From: Streptomyces sp. SAI-135
GTDB lineage: Bacteria; Actinomycetota; Actinomycetes; Streptomycetales; Streptomycetaceae
DNA: 64,000 nt
Direction: 5' to 3'
NCBI RefSeq assembly: GCF_029893805.1
Contig: NZ_JARXYP010000001.1
Span: 248,001 to 312,000, forward strand
Made by a program: the position numbers and the translations under genes. The notes beneath the pieces were generated by a model. That model was given only the letters and a program-made list of their open reading frames with translations, was not told where the DNA came from and did not search any database. Of this stretch, positions 36,192 through 44,380 are shown piece by piece (the first letter of the stretch is position 1; the number at the start of each line of letters is the position of its first letter).

Positions 36192-36690
36192 CAGGGCGCT
36201 TCTGATGGCTCTTGGACTGTGTCGCGGAGCCAGATGACGGTCGCGGTGATGGTCAGGGTGCCATTGAAGATGTAGTCGCGTTTGTCGTAGCGCGTGGCGA
36301 CAGCGCGGAACTGCTTCCACTTGGTCGCGCACCGCTCGACGGCACTGCGGCGGCCGTGCTGGGCCTTGTCGAAGACCGTTGGGTGCCCGCCGGCTGGGCC
36401 TCTGCGCCTGCGCTTGGACCGCCGGTCATCGGGCGGCTGGGCGATGGTCGCCTTGACTCCTCGCGGCCGCAGATGGGCGCGGTTGTCGCGGCTGGAGTAG
36501 GCCTTGTCGCCGCGGACACGATCGGGACGGCGACGCGGCCGGCCGGGTCCGCGGCGCGGGATCCATAAACCGTCCAGCACGGGGATGAACATGGGGCTGT
36601 CACCCCTCTGACTGGCTCGGCCGCCGATCAGGAAGCGCGAACAGGTCGCTGTGCAGAGCAATGCTGGCGAGGTCGTCCGTGGCACGTCTG
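36191..36690 (-). pseudogene. IS5-family transposase C-terminal half
   Basis: The minus strand encodes DSPMFIPVLDGLWIPRRG, DRVRGDKAYSSRDNRAHLRP and VERCATKWKQFRAVATRYDK with RDYIFNGTLTITATVIWLRD, the C-terminal DDE half of an ISSco-like IS5 transposase, in one open frame. The N-terminal half with the first catalytic Asp is replaced by unrelated sequence upstream of about 36690, next to a 20-bp palindrome. Confidence 0.78.
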
Positions 36691-36698
36691 GTCCGCAT

Positions 36699-36718
36699 AA
36701 GATAGAACGTTCTATCTT
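36699..36718. repeat. 20-bp perfect palindrome at a transposase truncation point
   Basis: AAGATAGAACGTTCTATCTT is a perfect inverted repeat, AT-rich against its background. It lies exactly where the IS5 transposase at 36191-36690 loses its N-terminal half. The first 15 bases recur at 61293-61307 at another transposase break point. Confidence 0.8.
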
Positions 36719-36719
36719 G

Positions 36720-37545
36720 ACGGTGCTCTTTGGCGAAGCTAGATTCAACATATGGCGAGCGTTCCCATCAAGTCCGATCACCCATCGTCGAGCGTGGTCA
36801 CGTTGCTCACACCGGATCCGGAAGAGAGCCGTGAACCCTCCCGAAGGTGTCATCGCGCCTCCCTTTCTTCGGTTGCACTTCAAGCGTGTCGCGTTCGCAG
36901 TCGTCGGGGGAGCACTGGCTCCGGGGACCGCACAGGGCCGGGCTTAGCCTGCCGGCCGCGTTGAACATCGGCATCGCCGCCTCGTTAGAAACCGGCAGCA
37001 TTCTTCGCGCAGGGCGGATCTGGACCATCGATTAACTCGTCGCCGGAATGGGCGGTCAGTGGCCCAGAGCCGTGAGCAGCACGATCCCCAGCGGCATTGG
37101 GGCGTCGTTCATGCAGGCCGGACGGTTGGACGCCTCACTCGGCGTCATCGCCCATTGCGCGGTGCTCAGTTGGATTTCCCTCCTGATCTCCGGACGTCGA
37201 CTCGGAGGCACCATGAGGCTGGCCAGACTGGGTGCCGCGGGCCTTGGACGTGTGTTCTCTTCCCGACCTGCCGACGACCCTACAGGTGTGGGCGCCTGAC
37301 GCCGACAGGGGTCAGCAAGGCCGGCATCCTCGTCAACGGTGTTGACTGCTCCAGCCACCAGCTTGAAACCGTGCTTGCCGTGTCCGAAGTTGTCACCCGG
37401 TTTCTGTGACTGTCTTCCCCATCATGCCGCCAGCCAGCGACTTCAAGCAGTTGGCTGCCCTGTCCACCACGACGGTCGTGGACCAGAAGATGCACCGGGT
37501 GATCGTCGCTCTGGTCGGCGAGGCAGTCGGCAAGAACACCTATCC
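36720..37545. other. Gene-poor stretch, possibly decayed NRPS sequence
   Basis: No intact gene. A plus-strand segment around 37310-37410 (GILVNGVDCSSHQLETVLAV) faintly recalls the end of an adenylation domain (KIRGFRIEPGEIE.VL), which would fit the PCP-TE relic just downstream, but the match is weak. Confidence 0.3.
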
Positions 37546-38205
37546 CGAAGGATCGACCGAAACCGCTTTGGCAAACATCCACGCCGAACTGTTCGACTCG
37601 CCACGTTCAACGCCACGAGCGGCGTCTACGACCTGGATGGGATATCACTCGACGCTGCGGCTTGCACGGACAGCGCGGACGAGGCTCGGACAGGAACCAC
37701 CGGCGCTCGACGTATTGCGAGCCCCCAGCATGCATGAACCAGCACAGCTCATCGCTGCGCCGTACAACACCGCCAGGAGCGACGCCCCTGTGGCGCCACC
37801 GCAGGCCATGGCGAAGCGTTGCACGCACGAGCGCCCCTTTCACACCCTACGAGCGCATGGCCTCAGTCCTGCAGGGAAGTCCTTCGGCAACTTCACCGAT
37901 ACGACCCGGTCAGACGCTGCGGCCATCCCCCACGTAGAACCACACGGCCGGTACGTGCTTGCCGGATGCGCCTTCGCAGCGGCCGTCGTGTTCGAGATCG
38001 CCACAGGGCTGGAGGCCAATGGCGAACGGGCGGCATCCATCGGGGTCTTCAACAGCCCTTCACCCCTCAAAGACCGCATGGATGAACCTGGCTTCATCGA
38101 CAAGGCAGTCAATCCTGCTTGGCCTCCCACCGACCGAAGAGCAGAAGCACTCGCCTGTCAAGGGATCCACCTGCACACCGAAGCGGCCAGTTGGACTGAG
38201 CGATG
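37546..38205 (+). pseudogene. NRPS/PKS carrier-thioesterase (PCP-TE) relic
   Basis: One frame starts EGSTETALANIHAELF (beginning of a peptidyl carrier domain); the attachment site appears in a shifted frame as GVYDLDGISL (cf. LGGDSL); the first frame then resumes with RTRLGQEPPALDVLRAPSMH. A thioesterase-like domain follows: PFHTLRAHGLSPAGKS, VEPHGRYVLAGCAFAAAVVF, LEANGERAASIGVFNSPSPL. The expected nucleophile box (GxSxG) reads AGCAFAA, without a serine. It stops in an ATGA overlap with the next gene. It looks like the decayed end of a former NRPS, unrelated in position to the 3-23 kb cluster. Confidence 0.5.
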
Positions 38206-40338
38206 AGCGAGTCAAGCAGCCCTGCATACGGCAACTCATTCAACGAGTCATCAAGTGCAGCCGACGCACGCCTACGACAGAACAAGTTACTGCGGTCTTT
38301 CGTAGGCAGGCAGGAAGAACTGGAGCGGTTTGGCGCTGCGCTGGAGCGTGACACGGGCTCACTCGTGATCCTGGCGCTTCACGGCCCCGGGGGAATCGGC
38401 AAGACAGCGCTCCTGCAACGTTTCGCCGTCGAGGCCAGGCGGCGCGGCCTGCACGTTGTCGAGGTCGACGCGGGACGAATCAACCCGACTGAGGAGGCCT
38501 TCGAAGTCGCGTCGGACGTCGCCACAGCGGAGCGCATCGTCGTACTCGTCGACGCCGTGGACCGTCTCGACCGTCCGGAAGGCTGGCTGAGGGACCGGCT
38601 CCTTGCTGGACTCCCCCGAGACTCGCTGGTGGTACTCGCGAGCCGCCGTCCTCCCAGCCTGATGTGGCAGACCGATCCGACATGGGCCGACACACTTGAA
38701 ATCCTTCCTCTGCACCCTCTGCATCCGGCTGAGTCAGCGCATCTCCTACACACCACGATCCGCGGCCGGATCACCGACCGTAGGGCCAGGCTCGCATTCG
38801 CCAGCGGTCACCCCCTGGTTCTACGCGTGATTGGTCGCGACCCAGGTTCTACCACCATGGGTGATTGGCAGCCTTCACCACACGTCGTCGAAGAGCTTCT
38901 CGATGGCGTGGTGGGCACTGTTCCGTCGCTGGCCCATCGTCGAGCCCTCGAAATCTGTGCACACCTGACCGAGGTCACGGAGGACGCACTCCGTTTGTTC
39001 CTACCCGACCACGCGCACGAGGTATTCGACTGGATGCGGCGGCAGCCCTACACCGTAAGCCGCCGCTCCGGTCTGCGTTTGTTGGCCGTGGTGGGCGAGG
39101 CGCTGGACAAGGATCTCAAATGGCGGGCGCCCAGCTCCTATCGGTCGATGCACCAAGAGGTGCGGGCTCATGTAACCCACTTGATTCGCAGCGGTCCTGA
39201 ATCAGCCTCCCTACAGGCCGCTGCCATGTTCAACCACGTTCAAATCATGGGGAGATGGCTGCCTGGCTTCGACTGGACCGATCGCGACGAGCACACACAC
39301 GAGAGCACGTTCGGCGCCGAAGGCATCTCCGCAGCCCTGGACATGGCAGATGAGGTACTCGACGCCGATAGTGTCAAGATCTTCAACTTCTGGCTCCACC
39401 GACGGCCGAACAGCTTCCGCCTATACCGATCAGCCCGATCGGGAGAAATCGTTGGCTGTATCGGCCTGTTGACCTTTGATCGCTGGGATGCGGTGGAGAC
39501 CTCTATCGATCCCGTGGTCGCCCACATCCGCAACCACGTCGAAACCAACCGCGAACTACGGTCCGGTCAACAGGTGCAACTGATCCGCTTCGCCCTCGTC
39601 CGTCGACGCCCTGCGGAGCGGCCGGCCGTCCTGGCCAGGATGATGGCCCGGATCACCCGGGAAATCCTGAACCAAGACCAATTGCAGTGGACTTTCCATG
39701 TCGCGGGTTCGGACGACTCGACGGCACGCCTGCTGGAGTACGCAGATTTTCATCGCCTGCCCCGGACCCCCTTGCTGATGGGGCAAGGCATCACGCTATG
39801 GGAACACGACTGGGGCTTGAGGGGGATGGACGAATGGATCAGCATGCTGGACGACCAGGTGGTCTCCGGACCCCGACGCTACGACAGTGTGAGATACCCG
39901 CGCCGAACCCGCCTGTCCAGAGCTGCATTTGACCTCGCTGTGCACGACGCCCTGCGTAACTGGCACCGGTCGGAACGTATGGCTGCCAATCCGCTACTGC
40001 GCGCCACATTCGTCGCTTCCCTGCCTGGTGACCCGGAAAAGAATCTGCGACACCTGATCGTGCAGGCGATCGAAGCCATCGCAGAAGGCGCCAGGACGAA
40101 ACAGCAGAAGGCGGTGGTCCGTGCCACCTACTTGGAGGGCGGCAGCACGCAACAGGCCATAGCCCGCAAACTGTCACTGTCCTTCAGCACATATCGCCGC
40201 TACCTCAAACAAGGCATCGAACAGGTCTGCTGGCAACTGTGGAAACGCGAAACGACCCTGACAGCTGACCGCCTCGCCGTTCCGCACGCTGGGGACCCCC
40301 GTTCGGGTCGCCCGGCCAACCCGGTCGAAGCAAGCTGA
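38203..40338 (+). CDS. ATPase with central acetyltransferase-like region and C-terminal HTH
   Basis: A 711-aa protein. The N-terminus has a STAND-like P-loop ATPase: FVGRQEELERFGAAL, Walker A LHGPGGIGKTALLQRF, Walker B IVVLVDAVDRLD and a sensor-like LVVLASRRPP. The middle (about 370-560: RLYRSARSGEIVGCIGLLTF ... FHVAGSDDSTARLLEYADFH) resembles a GNAT acetyltransferase fold. The C-terminus (KAVVRATYLEGGSTQQAIAR, LSLSFSTYRRYLKQGIEQV) looks like a sigma-factor region 4-type helix-turn-helix. Together these suggest a nucleotide-gated DNA-binding regulator. The start overlaps the TE relic (ATGA), with only a weak ribosome site (GGACT). The assignment of the middle domain is tentative. Confidence 0.8.
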   Translation: MSESSSPAYGNSFNESSSAADARLRQNKLLRSFVGRQEELERFGAALERDTGSLVILALHGPGGIGKTALLQRFAVEARRRGLHVVEVDAGRINPTEEAFEVASDVATAERIVVLVDAVDRLDRPEGWLRDRLLAGLPRDSLVVLASRRPPSLMWQTDPTWADTLEILPLHPLHPAESAHLLHTTIRGRITDRRARLAFASGHPLVLRVIGRDPGSTTMGDWQPSPHVVEELLDGVVGTVPSLAHRRALEICAHLTEVTEDALRLFLPDHAHEVFDWMRRQPYTVSRRSGLRLLAVVGEALDKDLKWRAPSSYRSMHQEVRAHVTHLIRSGPESASLQAAAMFNHVQIMGRWLPGFDWTDRDEHTHESTFGAEGISAALDMADEVLDADSVKIFNFWLHRRPNSFRLYRSARSGEIVGCIGLLTFDRWDAVETSIDPVVAHIRNHVETNRELRSGQQVQLIRFALVRRRPAERPAVLARMMARITREILNQDQLQWTFHVAGSDDSTARLLEYADFHRLPRTPLLMGQGITLWEHDWGLRGMDEWISMLDDQVVSGPRRYDSVRYPRRTRLSRAAFDLAVHDALRNWHRSERMAANPLLRATFVASLPGDPEKNLRHLIVQAIEAIAEGARTKQQKAVVRATYLEGGSTQQAIARKLSLSFSTYRRYLKQGIEQVCWQLWKRETTLTADRLAVPHAGDPRSGRPANPVEAS

Positions 40339-40838
40339 TCACCGCAAATACCAGAAGGGGGACGACGGCCCGCGGCGACACTGCTCAGGCCCAACCGATC
40401 GGGCGAGAAGTCTTCAGCGATCAGACGGGCGGCGCCGCCCGAAGGCCTGTCCACATGTGCGATCGTGGCCCCGCCCGCAGCGAGCGGAGAGCACGCGGCC
40501 ACAGACTGTGCTGAAACTCCGGGTCGGCCTCGTGCGGTGTCGTCGGGGCGGTTGCCCTCCCTGGGCGTTGAAGGGGATGCCGTCGAGGAGCAACAGCCCA
40601 TGGAGTCAACGACCCTGCGGAGCTGGGGAGTCGGCCTTTTGAGTGCGCCATCCACGCCCATCCGTGCGAGGCGTCGGATAGCTGGTCTCCCCGCGCGGGC
40701 AAGTCCTCGCCACTCACACGTGTGCAGGCTCCAACCGGTGCACACCTGCACCGTGGGGCCCTGGCGTACTGTCACATGCCTGCTACGTGATTGTCCGAGG
40801 CCTCACCGCGGGCCGGATACGAGAAGAGGAACAGTTCG
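40339..40838. other. Spacer upstream of WhiB gene
   Basis: No family signature was found in any frame. The AT-leaning stretch immediately before 40839 contains the WhiB ribosome site (AGAGGAACAG). Confidence 0.4.
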
Positions 40839-41168
40839 GTGATACCGGATTCCCATTGGCGTGAGCGCGGATTGTGCCGGACCGGCAATCCGGACGACCT
40901 TTTCGTCAAGGGGGCCGCGCAGCATCGAGCGAAGGCTCGATGCACCGGCTGTCCCGTGGACACCGAGTGCCTGGCCTACGCGTTGGACGGCCGCATCGAG
41001 TTCGGAGTCTGGGGCGGTATGACCGAGCGTGAGCGGCGGGCACTGCTGCGCCGTCGTCCGACCGTCGCGTCATGGCAGCGCCTGCTGGAGGACGCCCGCG
41101 CGCAGCAGCAGAGCACTCCCCCGGCCTGCGCCGGCGAGTCGCTCCACACGCCGCACCGAGCCTGCTGA
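40839..41168 (+). CDS. WhiB-family iron-sulfur transcription factor
   Basis: A 109-aa WhiB-like protein. The four cluster-binding cysteines are C13, C35, C38 and C44 (RGLCRTGNPD ... ARCTGCPVDTECLAYAL), followed by the family turn FGVWGGMTERERRALLRRRP and a basic tail for DNA or sigma-factor binding. GTG 40839 is chosen because AGAGGA lies about 8 nt upstream and the length then fits the family; the frame is open to TTG 40791. WhiB proteins act with SigA in development, redox or drug responses. It is surrounded by mobile-element debris, as is the second WhiB at 60320-60601. Confidence 0.92.
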   Translation: MIPDSHWRERGLCRTGNPDDLFVKGAAQHRAKARCTGCPVDTECLAYALDGRIEFGVWGGMTERERRALLRRRPTVASWQRLLEDARAQQQSTPPACAGESLHTPHRAC

Positions 41169-41527
41169 CCTTCCGTACACCAGACACACACGCCACGACT
41201 CGTCCGTCGTACCAGGCCGCGCTTGCACCGCCCGCCTACGTCAGCTAACCGTTCCCGCGCACGCCCTGCGGTCTGAGGTGCAGGGCCGTTCTGCGCCGCG
41301 CGGCGTCTCCGACGTTCGGCTGCGAGGAGAAGTACGGCACCGCGACCCCAGGCACTGCTCGCGCAGGCCGCGTGCCCCAGCGGAGCGTTGCGGCCTGACT
41401 CGCCGCCGACGGTGACCCAGTCCACGTCGTGCAGGCCGCACCCGGAGCAGTCGCCGGTTGCGAAGGTGGAAGGCGGTCAGCCTGTGCCCGGACTCGCAAG
41501 CCTGCGACGGAACATTCTAGCCAAGCC
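41169..41527. other. Spacer, no recognised gene
   Basis: Only short Arg-rich shadow frames; no signature, hairpin or repeat recognised. Confidence 0.4.
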
Positions 41528-41711
41528 TCAACGAGGAGCCAGCGGAGATCAGTCGGTTGAGTCCCGAGAGCGCCGAGCTGCGGCAGGCGAATGAGATCTT
41601 GAAGGCGGCGTCGGCTTTCTTCGCGGCCGAGCTCGACCGGCCGTCGAAACGCTCGTAGCCATCATGGACGCTCACCGTGAGATGTTCGGAGTCGAGCCGG
41701 TCTGTCGAGAC
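41528..41711 (+). pseudogene. IS3-family transposase fragment (OrfA end and OrfB start)
   Basis: The plus strand reads AEISRLSPESAELRQANEIL with KAASAFFAAELDRPSK (the OrfA coiled-coil end), then in a shifted frame LVAIMDAHREMFGVEPVCR (the OrfB start). It is cut off at about 41711, where an IS5 fragment in the opposite orientation begins. Confidence 0.7.
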
Positions 41712-41870
41712 GCCCCAGCGCGCGATCGGCACGCCGATCCGCTTGCCTCGCACCATTCGCGCAGATCGGACCGGTCGTATGCCTCGTCGGCATGAAGGCG
41801 CTGGGGCTTGAAGTACCGGCCGCAGTGGGGGTCCTGTCTCGTGTGGTGACCCTCCACCACGGGCTTGAGG
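41712..41870 (-). pseudogene. IS5-family transposase fragment
   Basis: The minus strand encodes LKPVVEGHHTRQDPHCGRYF with KPQRLHADEAYDRSDLREW and, shifted, RGKRIGVPIARWGVS. This is the second catalytic Asp region of the same IS5 type seen at 28.2-28.7 kb and 34.4 kb. Confidence 0.7.
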
Positions 41871-42007
41871 ACTTGGAGAAGGGCATTCGGGCCTGGATCG
41901 CCGCATGGAACACCGGCCCCAAGCCCTACGTCCGGGCGAAGACCGCAGACGAGATCCTCGAACGCCTCGCCAGCTATCCGAACCGAATTCTTGACTCGGA
42001 AGACTAG
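41866..42007 (+). pseudogene. IS630-family transposase C-terminal fragment
   Basis: The plus strand reads LEDLEKGIRAWIAAWNTGPK with PYVRAKTADEILERLASY and ends NRILDSED-stop, the classic IS630 C-terminus (DLE.AI..W...WN..P.P..W.KTADEIL). Its TAG (42005-42007) overlaps the TAG of moaA on the other strand (42004-42006). Confidence 0.78.
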
Positions 42008-42993
42008 CCACCGATCGCCGACATGGGGCGGTCCGGCTGCAGAAAAGAGGGGGTGTCCAGGCCCGAGCCAGCCTTCTTGCCCCACATGGCCACACGCCAG
42101 ATGCGGGCGATCTCCTCGTCCGGGGCACCCGAGCGCAGGGCGGCACGCAGGTCCGTCTCTTCTGTCGCGAACAGGCAGGTGCGTATCTGGCCGTCTGCGG
42201 TGAGGCGGGTGCGGTCGCAGGCGGCGCAGAAGGGGCGGGTCACCGAGGCGATGACGCCGACGCGATGCGGGCCGCCGTCCACGATCCAGCGCTCGGCGGG
42301 GGCCGAGCCGCGCTCCTGGGTGCCCTCCGGGGTCAGATCGAAGCGGGTGCGCAGGGCGGCGAGGATGTCCCCCGCGGTGACCATGCCCTCGCGCTTCCAG
42401 CCGTGTTGCGCGTCCAGGGGCATCTGCTCGATGAAACGCAGTTCGTAGTCGTGCTCCACCGCCCAGGCCAGCAGGTCCGGGGCCTCGTCCTCGTTCAGAC
42501 CGGGCATCAGGACGCTGTTGACCTTGACCGGGGTCAACTCCGCGGCGCGGGCGGCCTCAAGACCTTCGAGGACGTCCTTGTGGCGGTCCCGGCGGGTGAG
42601 CGTCTTGAAGACGTCCGGGCGCAGGGTGTCCAGGGAGACGTTCACCCGGTCAAGGCCCGCGGCCTTCAGGGCCGCGGCCGTGCGCTTGAGGCCGATGCCA
42701 TTGGTCGTCAGGGACATCCGAGGGCGGAACTCCAGCGCGGCGGCCCGCTCGACAATACCGACCAGGCCCGGACGCAGGAGAGGCTCGCCGCCGGTGAAGC
42801 GGACCTCCTTGACGCCGAGGGAGGTGACGGCGATGTCGATCAGGCGGACGATCTCGTCGTCGGTGAGCAGGTCGGGCTTGGCCAGCCACTGCAGGCCCTC
42901 TTCCGGCATGCAGTACGTGCACCGCAGGTTGCAGCGGTCGGTGAGCGAGACCCTCAGGTCGGTGGCCACTCGGCCGTAGGTGTCGGTAAGCAC
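42004..42993 (-). CDS. moaA: GTP 3',8-cyclase, molybdenum cofactor synthesis
   Basis: A radical-SAM enzyme of 329 aa performing the first step of molybdopterin synthesis. The N-terminal [4Fe-4S] motif is DRCNLRCTYCMPEEG (CxxxCxxC), the SAM-site glycine motif is VRFTGGEPLLRPG, and the C-terminal second cluster is CAACDRTRLTADGQIRTC; the protein ends with the conserved Gly-Gly (SAIGG) needed for activation. GTG 42993 has GGAGG six bases upstream and gives the usual length; GTG 43023 is an alternative. No other moa genes are nearby. The IS630 relic ends precisely at its stop codon without damaging it. Confidence 0.96.
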   Translation of the reverse strand: MLTDTYGRVATDLRVSLTDRCNLRCTYCMPEEGLQWLAKPDLLTDDEIVRLIDIAVTSLGVKEVRFTGGEPLLRPGLVGIVERAAALEFRPRMSLTTNGIGLKRTAAALKAAGLDRVNVSLDTLRPDVFKTLTRRDRHKDVLEGLEAARAAELTPVKVNSVLMPGLNEDEAPDLLAWAVEHDYELRFIEQMPLDAQHGWKREGMVTAGDILAALRTRFDLTPEGTQERGSAPAERWIVDGGPHRVGVIASVTRPFCAACDRTRLTADGQIRTCLFATEETDLRAALRSGAPDEEIARIWRVAMWGKKAGSGLDTPSFLQPDRPMSAIGG

Positions 42994-43130
42994 GTGGCCC
43001 CTCCCTCGTCGCGGATCGGTCACAGCATTCTTTTCCTGTCACGTGCGAGCCTACGTGACCGCACTGACAAGCACGTCGGCCCGACCGGGTGAGGTGCGGC
43101 ACGGCCGCGTCGTGTCACGGATGGGCTGGC

Positions 43131-43330
43131 TATTCCTCGCGAGCTGCGGCCAGGGCGTCGATGGGGTCGGACTCGCCGTAGGCGCGGGCGGCGGGGCGGC
43201 AGTGAGCCATGAGCTTGAGCGGGACGCGCAGGATCCACTCGCCGGCGGCGAGGATGTCTGCCTCAAGACTGCGTGAGAGCTGACGGCAGCCACCGCCCAC
43301 GGGCCATGCGAGCAAGCGCAGGTGGTCGAC
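43131..43330 (-). pseudogene. IS110-family transposase fragment
   Basis: The minus strand encodes GGGCRQLSRSLEADILAAGE with WILRVPLKLMAHCRPAAR and AYGESDPIDALAAAREE, the segment of IS110 transposases around VRVPPKLM...R...GKSDPIDA.A.AR. Both ends are lost. Confidence 0.7.
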
Positions 43331-43377
43331 GCTCGTTGTGCCTGTTGTGTGGTTGCCGAGGCGAGCCCTTCGAGAGG

Positions 43378-43503
43378 TCATCATCAGCGGAACGAACATT
43401 CAGGTGCTGGGCACGAAGGCCGTGAACGAGTACATGGCCTTGACGGCATTCCTACGCAAAGGGATGAGGGCCGACCTCAAGCCGGACGACCACAGTGGAT
43501 GAC
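43378..43503 (+). other. Short unidentified coding remnant
   Basis: An open 40-codon stretch reading ISGTNIQVLGTKAVNEYMAL then TAFLRKGMRADLKPDD, ending in TGA 43501-43503. It looks protein-like (balanced composition) but has no start with a ribosome site and I do not recognise the family. Confidence 0.35.
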
Positions 43504-43888
43504 CTCCACCGGGCCGGTCTCAAGTGTGGCTCCCGGCCCGCGGAGGGCACATGGACCAGCCGGCAGCCCGTGCGCAGACACTGCGGCAGCCGGCCTCGTA
43601 CCCTGCAGAGAATTGCTCACGGGGCGCGGAAGTCCGCATGCCCCGAACTATGTTGGCCGCCACGACCGGTGGCTGCCGGCTGGCCTGGCAGCGGCGGGAG
43701 ATTCCTGTTCCGCCGCGACGTGTGCGATCGGACATCCGGCATCGACCCGCAGACGTGAACGCGGACGTCCTTCGGAGGTCAGCGGCGCGTTCCGATGTCC
43801 CGTGCCGGTGGCGTTCCTGATTTCGACGGCCGCGTTCACCGGGAGCCCTGGGATCCCGGGGCTCCCGCGTGAGCGGCTGTGCATGGTG
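43504..43888. other. Spacer, no recognised gene
   Basis: Only short low-quality frames are present. A GC-rich partial inverted repeat (GGGAGCCCTGGGATCCCGGG, 43850-43869) lies just past the VOC gene's 3' end and could terminate it. Confidence 0.35.
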
Positions 43889-44287
43889 TCAGCTTGCGAA
43901 CTTCTCGATGGCCTGCGGAGTCACCGGGGTGAAGAAGTTCACGAGGTTGCCGTCAGGGTCGCGGAACAACAGCGACCGGTTGCCCCAGGGCATCGTGGTG
44001 GGCTCATTGACGAAATCGGTGACGAAGCCCTTCAGGTTCTGGTGAACGCGGTCCACGTCGTCGACGAGGAACTCGGTGATCACGCTGTGGTTCTCCGCCG
44101 GGCGGGCAGAGCCCGGGGCGAACAGCGGGACGGTGCGGGTGCTGGCGATCGCAAGGGTTACGCCCGCGGTCTTGAGTTCGGCGAAGTCCTCCGTGACCCG
44201 TATCCCCTGGACCCCTGTAACTCGCTCGTAGAACTCGAGGAGGCGTGCGACGTCACTGGTGATGATGCGGATCGAGACGAAGTCCAT
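43889..44287 (-). CDS. VOC-superfamily (glyoxalase/bleomycin-resistance-like) protein
   Basis: A 132-aa protein with a paired beta-alpha-beta-beta-beta fold pattern: FVSIRIITSDVARLLEFYER at the N-terminus and SLLFRDPDGNLVNFFTPV at the C-terminus, where the metal-ligand Glu would be replaced by Asn. ATG 44287 follows AAGGAG by 8 nt. It is divergent from the WYL-domain regulator, and the pair shares a 93-bp intergenic region, so it is probably the regulator's target. Function may be ligand sequestration or dioxygenase/isomerase chemistry. Confidence 0.88.
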   Translation of the reverse strand: MDFVSIRIITSDVARLLEFYERVTGVQGIRVTEDFAELKTAGVTLAIASTRTVPLFAPGSARPAENHSVITEFLVDDVDRVHQNLKGFVTDFVNEPTTMPWGNRSLLFRDPDGNLVNFFTPVTPQAIEKFAS

Positions 44288-44342
44288 AGGAATCTCCTTG
44301 GCTGTGCGGGAGGCGTACACCTCGCAGGCTAGGAGAAATAGC

Positions 44343-44357
44343 GGACAGAATCGGTCC
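44343..44357. promoter_or_regulatory. Short palindrome between VOC and WYL-regulator genes
   Basis: GGACAGAATCGGTCC, six of seven pairs match around a central base. It lies 24 bp before the regulator start and is followed by TATATTTGCGTTAGG, a possible -10 region. It is a candidate operator for the divergent pair. Confidence 0.4.
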
Positions 44358-44380
44358 TATATTTGCGTTAGGCTGCGAAC

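Noticed and set aside
36191..36883. 230-aa ORF as a complete transposase
   Set aside because: Only the C-terminal about 165 residues match IS5 transposases; the rest is unrelated sequence upstream of the palindrome.
37406..38206. 266-codon frame as an intact gene
   Set aside because: The carrier-domain attachment site is in another frame and the TE nucleophile is missing, so a decayed PCP-TE fits better than a functional protein.
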